NCBI GenBank assembly: GCA_033961575.1
Contig: CM066729.1
Span: 30,228,501 to 30,292,500, forward strand
DNA from: Aselliscus stoliczkanus
Lineage: Eukaryota > Chordata > Mammalia > Chiroptera > Hipposideridae
Direction of reading: 5' to 3'
DNA length: 64,000 nucleotides
Each line of letters opens with the position of its first letter. Within the stretch, counting starts at the first letter, position 1. Positions 11,574 to 23,855 of the stretch are shown here, one piece after another. The notes beneath the pieces are model-generated. The model was not told the origin of the DNA and searched no databases. It saw only the letters and a list, made by a program, of their open reading frames with translations. Both the position numbers and the translations under genes were made by a program.

Positions 11574-11729
11574 TTGTTTGTTTGTTTGTTTTTTAGCTGA
11601 GCCATCCTGCCACCTGTTGGCAGCTCTCAACGGCAGCTCAGCCCGGGCTGGGCATCGAACTGCTGTTGCACAGAGCTCAACTTGCACTCTTGAGCAAGCT
11701 CTTAACCAACTGAGCCACTCGGCCGGCCC
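11574..11729 (-). mobile_element. tRNA-derived SINE, second type
   Basis: Minus-strand start GGGCCGGCCGAGTGGCTCAG is followed by TTGGTTAAGAGCTTGCTC and a B-box-like GTTCGATGCCC, then a short body and an A/CAAA-rich tail (TTTG repeats on the plus strand near 11574-11590). Imperfect 15-bp flanks (TGTGCTTAATTCCTT at 11551 and TGTACTTGATTCTTT at 11730, 12 of 15 matching) look like a decayed target duplication, so this is an older insertion than the 514-964 SINE. Confidence 0.75.
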
Positions 11730-11814
11730 TGTACTTGATTCTTTTAGTGTGTGCAGTTGTTTCTTACTGAGGCAGCTAGTGGAGGACAGTCTCGCACACC
11801 CATTTAGATAGAAT

Positions 11815-12060
11815 GTGGGCCCCGGAAGCACAGGGCCCAAGTTCAAATTCTAGTCTGACCATTGGCAAGCAGCCACACTGTGGGCAAGTTACTTTGCCTC
11901 ACTAAGCTCTCGCTCAGCTATAAAATGCAATTAATAATAGTATCTACTCCAAAGGGTTACTGTGAGGACTGAAGGCATGTGTAAGAGGCCAAGGTAAAGT
12001 GGCCGGCACATGGGAAACCCTCAGCAAGGGACAGCTATTGTTATGATGCTAATATATGTC
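11815..12060 (+). repeat. MIR SINE
   Basis: MIR core pattern in order: 'caagttcaaattctagtctg', 'gtgggcaagttactttgcct', 'ctataaaatgcaattaataa', 'ctccaaagggttactgtgag' and 'ccggcacatgggaaacc'. Nearly full-length but diverged. Confidence 0.8.
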
Positions 12061-13876
12061 ATGTAGTAAGATGCATGCTTCCTTCATGTTAAGTAACATC
12101 CTTTGGCAGGATTTAATATACACAGGATCCTTCATGGTAGAGATACTTCATTTTAACCCCAAAGCCTTAACCTTGGAGAATTCTCCAGTGTTGGGAACAG
12201 CCACACTGGGGCCAGCATAGCCTCCCAGCCATGGGAGGTGTTCTGGGCTCTTTGTGTGCAGATACTGGGAGCCTCACCTAAAGGGTCCTGGAGCCTGGAG
12301 GAAAGGGAGACAAGGCAGATGTCTGCTAGGGAGAAGCCACGCCCAAATGCAAGTGCGCTCGTGAAATACAACCTGTCATCCTACTGTCTAGGAAATGTGC
12401 AAGTCATTCTCTTGGGAACTGAGGTGGGGGCGCTGAGGGTGGAGTTAAGGGTGGATGTGGAGTTGGGTCCCAGGCTGCAGAGGAAAGTACTTGCTTTACA
12501 AAAGTACGACTATAATAAACTACACATTGATGCCACAAGTCTTCCACAAATTGAATTTTTGTAAAAAAAAAAAAAAATTTGTGAAGAGAAATAGTAGACA
12601 ACAGAGTGGGAGCATGTCAGCAGCAGAGAGAGGCTCCATTGCCAAAAGCTTATCTCAAATGGCATTTTTTGCTTTAAACGCTGTTCTTAACAGCATTGAA
12701 TTGGTCAAGAATTCCTATTGCAAAATGTATGGACAAGCACATCTACTGCTTTCTGTCTAAGGTGCCCGGAGGAGATGGAGTTGTTAAATGGAGGCTTGCC
12801 CTTTCATTGCTTCTTTGGTCCACCTCTCCTGCAAATGGTAACTTTATTTTTTATTTTATTTTTTTAATAAACAGTGGGTATATTTTTCAGCTGCAGTCAT
12901 TCGAGAATGACAAGTGTGTGTTTGTGTGTATACTTCTGTTACTCCACTTCTTGCGCCAAAACATCCTCCTGCTGTGGATCTTTTCCTTCTCTGTATATAA
13001 AGCCAATAAACGAAACCAAAAGCCATGGGAAAAGGGTAAAGAGAGCAGCCAAGAGGAGCGTTCCCCTTTGTGAAAAAGCCCGCCACTGGCTGAATTTTAA
13101 AGAAAAGTTGATGGATCTTTTTCTCTTGACTATATTAATAGAACAAAGCACTGAACCTGGGGCAGAGAGGAGCCCTTCTCTGGGTTGGAAACAAATTTCA
13201 TTCTTGTGCAGGGGCTTCTACCAGCAGATGAGACTTTTTACATCTGATTGTAAGAAATAATTGGTTAAGGAAAAAAGAAAGAAAGAAAAAAAAAGCAAAC
13301 ATCTGTCTTACAGGTTAGCCTTTAAATTATGCTGTTTTCATTTTGTCATGGGATACCCGGCTTTTAACTCACTGGTGAAGTCTGCAGGGCTGGATTTCTG
13401 CATCTATTTTTATCCCATACACTCTAGCCCGGGTTCAAAGCAAGGTTGCTGGTTTCCTCACAGAACTCCTGTCCACACTCAGCCCTGAACTGGGGAGTTG
13501 GGGGAGTTAAATCAGCTTTTCGTCGATTGGGAATAGGAAAGGGGCTGGGGAGAAGAATCCAGGCAGGATCATTCAGGGGAAGGCAACAGCTGATGGTGGG
13601 AAGGCCGGACTTTCAGCAAGCCAAGTGTCGGTACAGAGTCAACCTCAGAAAACCGGCAGCTGCCCCTGTGCCAGAGCACAGGACAGACCAGGGAGGTTGG
13701 GCAGGGCGGTGTCTCTGGGACCGAGCAGGACAAGGACATGCAGAGTCGGACACAGACTCTTAGCTGGCTTTCCACGTCAGCATGAGCAGTAACCAGGGTA
13801 CTGAGCAATTGGCACATCAGCCTAACAGAATTCATGGGAGGTTATTTCTTAAGTAAAATTCTACAGAGTTTAAAGG

Positions 13877-13954
13877 ATGAATTTGGACAGTGATGGAATG
13901 GATGACATCATCAGTCAAGAATCCCCATTGGATATGGAGGGGAATTATAAAGAG
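13877..13954 (+). CDS. SCHIP1: SCHIP1 alternative first coding exon B (26 codons)
   Basis: ATG to donor GAG|GTAAGG gives 26 codons starting MNLDSDGMDDIISQESPL and ending in NYKE, phase 0. That fits directly onto the shared exon at 29366, which begins A-Q-K-N-E. An in-frame TAA lies just two codons upstream of the ATG (13871-13873), and the ATG has A at -3, so this is a true translation start rather than an internal exon read from upstream. The peptide is acidic, with an S-D-G-M-D-D / S-Q-E-S type that resembles casein-kinase target sequence and suits the acidic serine-rich body of SCHIP1. With the shared exons it predicts 260 residues. I infer a separate promoter upstream; no TATA box or CpG island is evident there. 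I am confident that it is coding, and less certain of its isoform name. Confidence 0.85.
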
Positions 13955-15184
13955 GTAAGGGGGGAGAGTTCTTTTGTTTGTAAACAATTGGACCATTTTT
14001 TTTAAGTGGGAAAAAGGACACCCTTGAGAAGTGGCCAAGTTCTACATTCACTGGCCATTGCCCTTAATATATTCAGGAAAGCTAAATGCACAGAATTGAA
14101 TGCATTAAAAGCTGGAAGAGTTCTTTCTGATTTCCCCAGCTTGTATTCAGTAATATATTATAGTAGAAACTGGAATACACACGTTATTATTATGAAGTTG
14201 AAAAAAATTCTGTTATATATTAGTTGCTAGGCAGGCTTTTTATGTAAAGGAAGAAATTTTAAATTATTGACATGTTGACAGTTCGCCTGCAATTTAAAAA
14301 AAAATCACTAGAATGTTTAACCTATCTTTCTAAGTTGGACTTTTTTAACAATGAAAAATACGTTTTACTGAGAGTGTGGGATTTAAAAAAATTGATAAAG
14401 TATCAGCTAATTCTTTGCTTGCCTTTGAAAGCTGGTAAATATATTTTTGGAATGTTTTATATGGTAATTGTCTGGTAATAACAGGCCCAAGTAAAAATAG
14501 CTTTAGTTATATGGGTGAGGTCATGAAATTAAACTACAAGTACATGTCTTGTCTCCACGGAAAGCTAAACACTATGTCCTTCCCCCTTATTATTTTCCAA
14601 AAGTCAAATATAGTTCACAATACACCACAGGATGTAAAATAAGGTCCCTTCCCTCATGGACCTGAAAAGTAAAACCTCTTTTTTCTCAGAGGCAAGTATC
14701 AGTTAATACAGTAAATCCTGCTGCTAAATTTTTGATTTGATCAAATATGTCACTAATGTTTGTTTTTCCCTGAGTGAGATACAGAAAGAAGTTTCTACCT
14801 TGATAGATCCTTGCATGTGATAATGTAAAATATGGCAGTTTATATCTTATATGCATAACTGTGTGTAGTATGGGGGCTGTTTTAAGTATATACTTTATTT
14901 CGTAGAGCAGTTCACAATAATTTGTGAACCTTTTCCAGAAGCTGAAACTAAATATGTAAAAGAGATTTAAATGACCTGCCATGTTGCCCTGTGTGTTTTT
15001 TTGTCCCTTGTGATCCCCAAAGAAGGAATGAGTGCCTAAGGTGATAAGTGCACAGAGTCCTAAAACCTAACACCTGTCAGCTGTCTTCTCCTGCGGGCAG
15101 TGGGTGTGCAAAAGATGTTTAGTTAGACAGTCATGTAATTTACAAAGTGATCCCTCTGATTAGCCTAGGACCCACCTGGCAAGC

Positions 15185-15297
15185 TACATAGTTATTACAA
15201 TATTATTGACTATATTTCCTTGCTGTATGTCTGAAACTAATATAAAACAATATTGAGTGTCAACTGCAATTGAAAAATAAATGAATAAAATAAAACT
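15185..15297 (+). mobile_element. L1 LINE 3' end fragment
   Basis: 'ttattgactatatttccttgctgtatgtctgaaactaatataaaacaatattgagtgtcaactgcaattg' followed by an A-rich tail (AAAAATAAATGAATAAAATAAAA) is the usual 3' end of L1 in Laurasiatherian mammals: a 'cctgaaactaatataa ... tgtcaactgcaattg' pattern. Confidence 0.8.
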
Positions 15298-18007
15298 ACC
15301 TTTATAATGAAAGTGTTAGATGCAGTAGCGGGTGATTATAATAAATTATTTTAGCAGTCTCATTATTAATAAAGAAAAGCTAATGGAGAAAATAAAAACG
15401 ATGCTTGGGACACTCAGTCAGTCACTTACCCAACCCAACAGAAAAAGCGTACAGTTCTCATCCCACCTCTGTGTTTGGTGCCAAACAACTGGTCACGGTT
15501 TTCTGTGTCAAACCATTTCTCAGATAGAAAAGTGTAGATCAGTGTGGACTTGGGAGAAATCAAAGACATACCATTGCTAATGCCATAGCAATAAAGTAAT
15601 GAGCACTGTAGTTTTATGCTACTTGGAAGCTGAGAGAGAGCCCAGATGCCTGGAATGAGTGAGCGATGATCTGTGCAACCTGAGCCAGCACTGACCAAAG
15701 CCAGAAACAGGAAAGGCAAGGCTCGAGTAGCTTTCAAACATCCACAACAGCAACACTGAGTTGCATTGTGTAACCCGTTATCTAACTAAGGCAGCAGAAT
15801 GCCATATGTGATTTCAGAAGACAAAGTATCTGTGAGGTGAGCACAAAAGACCACTAGATGAAACGTGTAGCATGTCCTGAAGTCAGTATATATTGTTCTG
15901 ACCCTAAACATGAGGGAGAGAGTTGTTCTCTTGTCAGTTCAGCTTTTTAACTAGCTTTCTCAGGCAGAGTGCTTTCAAATTTATGCATATTATGGGTACT
16001 ATGAAGGCTTCATTATGCAAAAAAAAACAAAACACTACTCATAATTTCATTAAGAACTTCTAGTGAAACAGGGCAACATATGCTTTCTTTAAAATACAAA
16101 GAACAGGAAAAGAATTGCCTAGTATACAGATCACTTTTCCTAATTAGCATCTTCCTTTTCTAAGTTTTTTCCTCTAATGCTTTGTTTTTGCTGTTTGGTT
16201 GACTCAGTAGAAAATTAAATTACATGCCATAAAGCAGTGGTCTGCAGGCTTTTTTTTACCTTGTACCCATTAGTATAATGTTTATGAGCCCATGCCTCTA
16301 CTATACATATATTTTATTCATAAATTATATATCACTAAAAATATATTATGTATGTATAAAATATATACACAAATAGATATTTTTTAAATAAACATTTAAA
16401 ATACTAATAAATGTTTTAATAATTTTTTCTTTCACCTCCTGTCACTTGGAGGTCAGTTTTGTCAAAAAGAAGTGGAAAATTGGTACACCCCTGCCTAGGC
16501 ACAACAGAACTTCCTATACCAGTTGCAGTAATAATACCACATGGGTATAGGGCTTATTTTACAAGGTTGTTTTAAAGCCAGGCAAACAGCCTTCCGGGGA
16601 AAGGTCACTTTCCAATGACTAGAATTAGATTCCATCCAGGCAAAGGAAGGAAAGGAGGAGTATGTTTCTGTTCTTTTTCCTTGGGGAAGGTCCTGATGGT
16701 AAGAAAGACGACTCACTGAGGACCTCGGGCTTATCCAGTCCTGGCACAACTCGACTCAACAGAAAACAGGGCTCAGTATTTAGGAAGAAAATCCTGTAGC
16801 TTGGCAGGATCCGAGGTGTGTATGTTCAGTGCGTCACTGCTCTGCTCTGAGCAACCCCTGAGTCCCTGGTGAGCACCCACCCACAACGCTGATTGTCTTC
16901 AGGACCAGAGCACACAGCTTCCTGATTCCTTCAGCCATCATTCACCAAGCGCCCTTCTGTGTCCCTGGACTTGTGTGCAGGGCCAGGATCACAGAAGGAA
17001 GGCTGGGCTTTCTGTCAAGGAGTTGACTTTACTGTCCGACTGGGGAGGCATGCAGACCAATAAGCTAATGTGAAATGATTGCTGCCCGGAAGAATGTTCA
17101 GAAGACCAGTATGGACCTAGAAAACATGCAGCCTGTGCCACCTAGAGCCTGCAAAGATTCAGATTATACTGATGGAGAGAGAGAAAGGAAATCAAGAAAA
17201 TTTAACATAGAGATCAGCAGAACACCGCCCCACGCCCCTGCCCCAGCTCTCACTTTGTCCCAGAGCAGAGCAAACTCAGGGAAGTGGGCCTTGCCTTCTG
17301 TTCCCAGGCTGCTCGTCTTAGAGCAGGGAGCTGGGGACAGCCGGTGTGTGGTCCAGGATGGGAAAGCTGGCCCGCCTTGCTTTGTTCCTCCGAGGTGCTG
17401 TCTCTAGTGTTGTGCATCCAATTACGGTGAAAGATTAGGGAGGAGCCCGTGAAAAAATTAAAAGGCTGGAAGGAACAATATTTAAAGTGAAGCCACAGCT
17501 GCGCCTCATGTTTTTTTTAAAAGGTGAATGGAAATGACTGCTTGAGATAAACTGCAATAAACAGGAACACAGAATGCCAGCTGCCATTCCAGACAAGAGC
17601 TCTGCCCTCCCCACTCAATTACTGAGGAAAAGCAGCCGTCGACCTCCACTAACCCTCGTGTCTTCCTGTCTGTAAGGGCTGAATGCGCTGGAAGAACTCT
17701 GTTAAGTTACTGAACCCTGGAGCCTAGCCCCACCCCGGCCACCTGGGGTCAACCTCTGCCTTTCTGAGCCAGGGTCTCCTTTTCTTTCAAAATAGCAATT
17801 GGCCTGGTTGGTCTTAGATGTTATGAATGTGAAGCCTCCAGGCTTCTGCTTCAGGGTCCTGTCCATCATATCACAGGTCGGTACACTTCAGTTAGCCAGC
17901 ATGGCCAGGGAATGGGCTGTTTCAAGTAAATAGATTTCCTGGATATATGGTATGTGGATTATAGCTCAATAAAAAAATATAATAAACTTACACACATAAC
18001 GTGTGTG

Positions 18008-18300
18008 TTTTATTTTTAATTGAGATATAATTCATATACCATCATAGGAGATATTACATATATGTATTCACATACCATAAAATTCACCATTTCAAATTGT
18101 ATACTTAGATGGTTTTTAGTATATTTATAAGGTGGTGCAAATCACTACTAATTCCAGAACATTTTCATCACCCCCCAAAAAGAAACCATGTGTCTATTAA
18201 CACTTACTCCTAATTCTCCCCTCCCTTCACAACTATTAATCTACTTTCTGTCTCTATGGATTTTCCTGTTCTGGACACTTCTGGTTCTCTTTAGTCCCTT
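18008..18300. repeat. L1M-type LINE fragment
   Basis: Contains 'attgagatataattcatatacc', 'aaattcaccatttcaaattg', 'ttccagaacattttcatcac' and 'aaaagaaaccatgtgt', a well-known stretch of old L1 3' UTR sequence. Truncated and diverged. I do not assign the strand. Confidence 0.8.
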
Positions 18301-18349
18301 TCTCCACTCTTCTCACCAGCTTACCCCACCCCCTCCCATTTAATAAGTT

Positions 18350-18560
18350 TCTCTCTGGGCCAGGCACCATTCCAAGTACTTTCTCCATCGTATTTCATTT
18401 AATTCTCAAAACAGCCTAAACGATAGGTATTATTATCCTTTTTTTTTTCCAGAAAAACAAAACAAAACTGGGGCTTAAAGTGTTTCTGTAACTTGTGCCA
18501 GTAAGTGACAGAGTCAAGATGTTAACTTGGGTCTTCTCAACCCCGATCGCCGTGCCCCAG
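18350..18560 (-). repeat. MIR SINE fragment
   Basis: Reverse-orientation MIR pattern: 'gccaggcaccattccaagta', 'atttaattctcaaaacagcc', 'taggtattattatcc', then 'cttgtgccagtaagtgacagagtc'. Confidence 0.75.
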
Positions 18561-19249
18561 CCTCCCGCCCTTCCTTCTTGTCACACAGTCCCAGATTCTG
18601 AGTCCACCCTGACATGGGAGATTCAGGACACCAGCTTCCTGGCAGTCGATGGAGATTTGGCTGTTTCATCACCCTGCAGTGGGTATTTTAGACTGTTGTG
18701 TTCTGACAGTGATACTCAATGACTGCGATGGTTTTACCGGCCTCTAAAATGGCACCTGTTAAAAATAGAGTCCCCAGATAACCCTGTCTTGTGTTAAAAA
18801 GTAGTCTCTGTAGGCAACCATGTGAGAGCCAGAAAGAGCTCAAGATGCGCCCAGCAGTTCTGTTGGGACATTGCTGCTCGTAAAGGAGGAAAACTTGAGT
18901 TTTCAGCTGTATTCCTTTAGGGTTTAATGTTGAAACGCTTTCACAACAGTAGTCATCTTTGTGCGTTGCACCTTGGGCTCCTTTATTTTCACCAAAGTTG
19001 CCAGTCAGCCTGTAACTGGCTCCTGAACTTCAGCCCTGGGCGTTTGTTCAAGACCTTTGCTCAGGTCATTAACAATTAAGAGTATTCAAGTTGTGAAGGG
19101 CTCTGCACAGTAGCACTTCTCTCTGCCTGCTACAGTTTGTATCTCCTCCCCATAGCATGAGAAGGAATGAAGTCCAGTCAGAACCACCCTCAGGATTAAG
19201 CAGTAATTGTAAACAAATGTCTCTGTCCTCTGAACTGGCATCCTTGTAC

Positions 19250-19358
19250 TTTTTTTTTTTTTCCGAGGGCAGTGTCACTGGCCCTCATATGTGGGACCCG
19301 AACCGGGGTCACTGGCCCCCCAATCCAGCGCTTAACCACCACGCCACTCGACCGGCCC
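19250..19358 (-). mobile_element. Short tRNA-head SINE
   Basis: Minus-strand start GGGCCGGTCGAGTGGCGTGG, B-box-like GGTTCGGGTCCC, end at AGTGACACTGCCCTCGG, then an A-run. Same head-only form as 9160-9253 and 25774-25872. Clear target duplications are not obvious here. Confidence 0.85.
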
Positions 19359-20422
19359 ACCCCAGTAATTCTGATGCCAGCCAATTCTCAAGTGAAACAG
19401 GTCCGAGAGTCCTTCCCCTTGGGTGCCTGTCCTGGACGTTAGGTGTCCAAGGCCAGCCCTCCCATGAGCGCTTACACTCACTGCCCTGCACTGAGGCCTG
19501 ACATCTAATCCAGAGGATTTCTTTAGGCAGATTGGTGCAAGGATGCAAAGATAAGAAATTTCAACAGCATTTCAGTAAACCTTTCTGGACCATTTAGTCT
19601 AAGTGCCTGAAATGGAAAATGTCAGAAATACAAACCGAAAAGAAAGTGTCCAGACTAATATCCATTCAGTGATACAACGGGAGAGTCTCGGTGATTTAAC
19701 TAATATTTCCATTAATGGTTGGAAAAGCTCTTCCCAGGATAGGGAATAAGATGCAAAAAGTTGAAATAACCCGCACAGTGCGAGTATTTATGTACTTGAC
19801 GTATGATTTTATTTTCTTATAAAACGTATGATTTATTTCTTATAAAATACTGTCTTTATATTTTGATCTTGTGACAAACCCATCATAGTTTCAGTGAGTA
19901 AATAATTAGAAAGTACCATCAGTATATTTGGGTTTTCTTTTTGATTCTTTTGTTTGTTTGTTTTAGAGAACATTAAGAAAATTTCCCTAAGGAACAAATA
20001 AGTTCTGTACTTCTGGTTCCTAATGTTTAAAAGCCCCAGCCTCCTCCACACCAGAGTGCCGCCTCTAATTGTTAGAGGAAAGCTGCTTTTCTTACAAGCA
20101 GAGGAAAGACAGAACAGTGACTGTCATTTTCGTAAAGGAAGAGTGCTTTTCCACAGGGAGCCCCAGGAGTCCTGGTTGCATTGCCTGGTAGATGCTGCTT
20201 GTGGTGATGATGCCAAATATCACTAGACAGTAGGTTGCACTGAAGCAAGGGGATCATGAATTGCTTCAAAACAGGCTTCCTGGCAAGGCCTTGGCAGAAG
20301 CCAGACGGCTACAAATGAAATCCACCTGGATGCAGAGTCTGGCCATTCCACATGGAACAGATTTGTGCACAATTAAAGAAGAACCAACTGTGTTTCCTCA
20401 AGCTGCATGATCTGTTCAGTTG

Positions 20423-20577
20423 TTCAGTGGTTCTCAGAGTGTCTGAACCAGCAGCATCTGGAAACTTGGAAATGCTCTCTCCACCCCACCCTACATCTTC
20501 TGAATCTGAAAAAGCCTAGGTTTATACAAGCCCTCCAGGGAGTCTCATGCACAATCAAGTTTGAGAACGACTGGTTT
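20423..20577. repeat. MER5A-like hAT element
   Basis: Starts 'cagtggttctcagagtgtct', includes 'accagcagcatctggaaact', 'ccctccagggagtctcatgc' and ends 'aagtttgagaacgactgg'. The ends are inverted repeats typical of this short hAT family. Confidence 0.85.
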
Positions 20578-21409
20578 AAAGATATTTATGACAGGAAGAG
20601 GGCCATTTTGTGTGTGCGCCCACCTGTGCCATTCTCCACGGGGTACATCTGCATCACAGCAACCTCTCGGCAAGCACCCTGAGTTCCCTTATGGGCTGTG
20701 GGGGACTGGAGATTATTCATCAGCATCTGGAATAGTGCAGCCCCCGTTCTTTGGAAGTTTTCCCTCAGTGAGCATTGCTTTGCTTTTTCCCATTGGTAGA
20801 AAGCATTGCCCCCAGGTGATTTATATGCACCCTGAAGTGTGAGAAGCATTGAACAATTCAGCAATGCAGAAAGCAGCATGCTAGAAGTGATACCTTCCAG
20901 GATTAGCAGTGAATGGGGTACTCATTCTAAAACCAGCACATCCAACAGCCAGTAAAAGCAAGAAACGAGTGGAGCTGGGAGGTGGGGCAAGATCAACCCA
21001 GGGAAGATATGGAAGACAGGAAATTTGGGGAAACAGTTTTTTCTCCTACTCTCCTTTCTCACAGCTGTATCCTGTCCGGACCCAGATGACTGCCGCTCCA
21101 GGCTTACTCCTGCCTTTAACCCCACAGCACCGCTGTGCCAGTTGTGTTAATTGGGTCCCCTGATTCTCTACGCCAAGCTTCTTTAAATATCCTCCTCCTT
21201 TGGGAAGTTTAAGCAACCCCTTCCTTTTGGTCAGACAGGCCCTTTCCGGCTACATGGGTTTCATCATTTGTGCAGGAGTCAAGAGGAAGCAGCTTGTTTG
21301 CAGCGACCTGAGCACCAGCTGGCTTTAGGTTTAGGTGTAGTAGGATGTTATTTCCCGAACCTAAGAACGCTAGAGGGCCCCCAGCTGTCCCCACAAAAAT
21401 AGTTTGTTA

Positions 21410-21910
21410 ATTAAATAAATTTTAGAAACACAGAGGTTCTACCCTCAAGGTTCTTCTGGCTGGTCTAATCAAATAGACATGAGACAGATTAACAAGAGAA
21501 AATAACCAAATTTAATAAGTAACATATGTACGGGGGCCCCCGCATACATGAGAAAGTCAGAGACCCCACATGCACAAGAGGTTCAGGGATAGGAAGGGGG
21601 GAGTGAGGTTTACAAGACATCCTGAGCTAGGGAGGTGTTAATGTACCCTGTTGGCTTCAAAGGGTCATGGCAGATGATAAGAGCTGACAGTAAATAGAAC
21701 TTTGCCCTGCCCTCTAAGTAGGTCACAAGAAGTCATCTCTGATAATCTCTTATTAAGGACAAGGTTCCTTATTCAAGTTCTTCTCGATAGCTCAAGGGAG
21801 GGGCAGGAGTTTCTCTTGAGCCTGTAGCTAAAATTGCCTTGAGCTCAAAGTAACTTACATACCACTGAGGCACATCTTGGGCTGACTCATTCTGAACCCA
21901 GAACATACCC
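21410..21910 (-). repeat. Probable old ERV LTR fragment
   Basis: On the minus strand the text 'ggttattttctcttgttaatctgtctcatg' and 'gaccagccagaagaaccttgagggtagaacc' matches my recollection of the 3' part of a mammalian ERV LTR. The rest is diverged. Ends and class are not resolved. Confidence 0.5.
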
Positions 21911-22746
21911 CGTCTTCCACTTACGAATTTATATGAAGATTAGGATGTGAAAGACTAGGTGACGCCTGCTTCAGAGACCAGAGACAACATGATACTGCTA
22001 AGCTGGGTGAACTGAGCCAGAGGGACGAAGGCAGGACTAGAGAGAGGAGGGGATGTGGGAATATTATCAGTGTGTAAGGGATGGGGACATAAGCTATATC
22101 CTATGGAAAGGACTTGATTTGGAGATGGATGTTGCCTACCCAAGCAGAACCTTATGCTTTTAATTTCTTTACCAAACACCCTCTTGTTCTTGTCAAATTT
22201 GGGGAATTGCAGCTAAAGAGTGCCACATTGGGAAAGGCTGAGATCAGTGTTGGAGTCTGAAAATGCTTGGCGAGCTATGCTCTGAGATTGTGGCTCTTAT
22301 GGTGCCCTCAAAAGCCATTGTGAGCCTTATCTACCTGGGCACAGGGGGTGGCAGTAGGGAATTCAGTGACAGGCGAGGACAAAAACCGCCTGTGGCTAGA
22401 CAATGGTAAGTTTCTAAGCACATTTTGCTCTCATCTTGGTCTTGAATAGCTTTTCTATCTCATAACGATGAGCTGCTGTTCCTCAGTTGCCCTTTTGCTT
22501 TTTGCTAACAATAACAATTTCAGAGGTTTTACTTTCATGAGGGTGTTCCTCAAGGCCATTTTCGGAATGGACACGGCTCCCCTTGTCATAAAGGCAGCCC
22601 AATAGTGTAGTTTCGGGTCGGCCTCTTCCCTTTCCTGTACACTTCACTGTTCCTCACCCTGGGGCATCTTTGTGCTTTGGGGGATTGGAGGACCTAATTG
22701 CCTTGCAGGTATAATTCCTTAGAGAACAAAAGAGTTTTGAAACTGC

Positions 22747-22770
22747 ACACACACACACACACACACACAC
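22747..22770. repeat. (CA)n microsatellite, short
   Basis: Uninterrupted CA run of about 12 units. Confidence 0.95.
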
Positions 22771-23429
22771 TTCAACCAAAACAAAATTAGGTTCCAGTTA
22801 TTGACTTCTACAAGAAAAACTATTTTACTAGTCAGTTGAATCATAATTACTTGAAATGTTAGGAATCGTGTTTGTTCCAAAAGGATGATTGAGCAGTGGT
22901 GTCAAGGAGAGTGGCTTTGACGAGAAGATAACTTGCATTGTACGTATTTGTGGTCATGATTAGGCCTTGGTGTATGCTTTGCAGTCCAGTGTTTTCTCCT
23001 TTTCTGAGAAAGTGTCACATTCATCTCAGTAAAGAAGTAGATCCCTAACTCTTTAAGTCTCTCTTTATATCCTCATCATGGTGTCCACCATTTTATTAGC
23101 CTGGACACCTTACTGGTCAGTGTGGAAGAGTGGCATGGAAGAGCAGAAAGATGGGCTAGAATCCTGACCCTTCTCTATCAATAGGGTAACCTCTTATCAC
23201 CCTCTATTTCTTCACCTTCTTTACTCTGGACTGGAAGGGGCTGTCCAAGCACAAAGCCATCTAGGACAGGACAGAGAAAGCAAACTATTGACTTAACTAC
23301 ATAACACTTAGATTCAAAACTCAACAGGGCTAATATCCTTAAGGATCCTAATATCCTTAACATTGTCAAAATTCTCAGACCTTTATAGAAAAATAAGTAA
23401 AGCTAGGAGTAAATAATTCAGGGAAAAGC

Positions 23430-23842
23430 AAGTACAGTAACTAAAAAAAATTTAAATATTTATTCTCACTGGTAATCAGAGAAATTAAAAAGGCCACATT
23501 TTGCCTATCAAATTAAAAATGACAGCATTTTTTTTTAAGTGAAAATACTCAGTGTTCTCCAGGATATGGCGAAAACTACACCCTTTTACATTGCTGGTGG
23601 GCATGTAAATTGGAACAGCTTTCTCTAGAGCAATGCACAGAATGTGTCAAGAGCCTCAACAAATGTTCACACCCAGCAGATCTGGTAATTCCACTTCCAG
23701 GAATTTATCCTGAGGTAATAATCAGACATGTGGACAGAGATTTATGTAAAAATGCTAATTTCTATGTTATTTTTAATTGGATACAGCCCAGTGGGTAACA
23801 ATAGAAGGTAACTGCATAGGATAGTATGATATACAGTCATTA
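23430..23842 (+). repeat. Old L1 ORF2-to-3' fragment
   Basis: Has the familiar L1M wording: 'gtaatcagagaaattaaaaaggccacattttgcctatc', 'cattgctggtgggcatgtaaattgg', 'ctggtaattccacttccaggaatttatcctgaggtaataatcagacatgtg', and 'gtgggtaacaatagaaggtaactgcat'. No intact reading frame. It is the site into which the SINE at 23856 inserted. Confidence 0.75.
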
Positions 23843-23855
23843 AAAATTGTGTTTA

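Larger units (their letters stand above)
2647..13876. other. SCHIP1: SCHIP1 intron after exon A (11 kb)
   Basis: Intron of the exon-A transcript. It holds two L2-like stretches (4890-5500 and 6790-7175), a small DNA element inside the first, a short head-only SINE (9160-9253), an MER5-like element (10115-10290), a (TG)n tract (10665-10711), a second SINE type (11574-11729) and a MIR (11815-12060). The stretches 2700-4880, 5500-6790, 7180-9140 and 12060-13830 contain no repeat or exon that I recognise. Confidence 0.7.
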
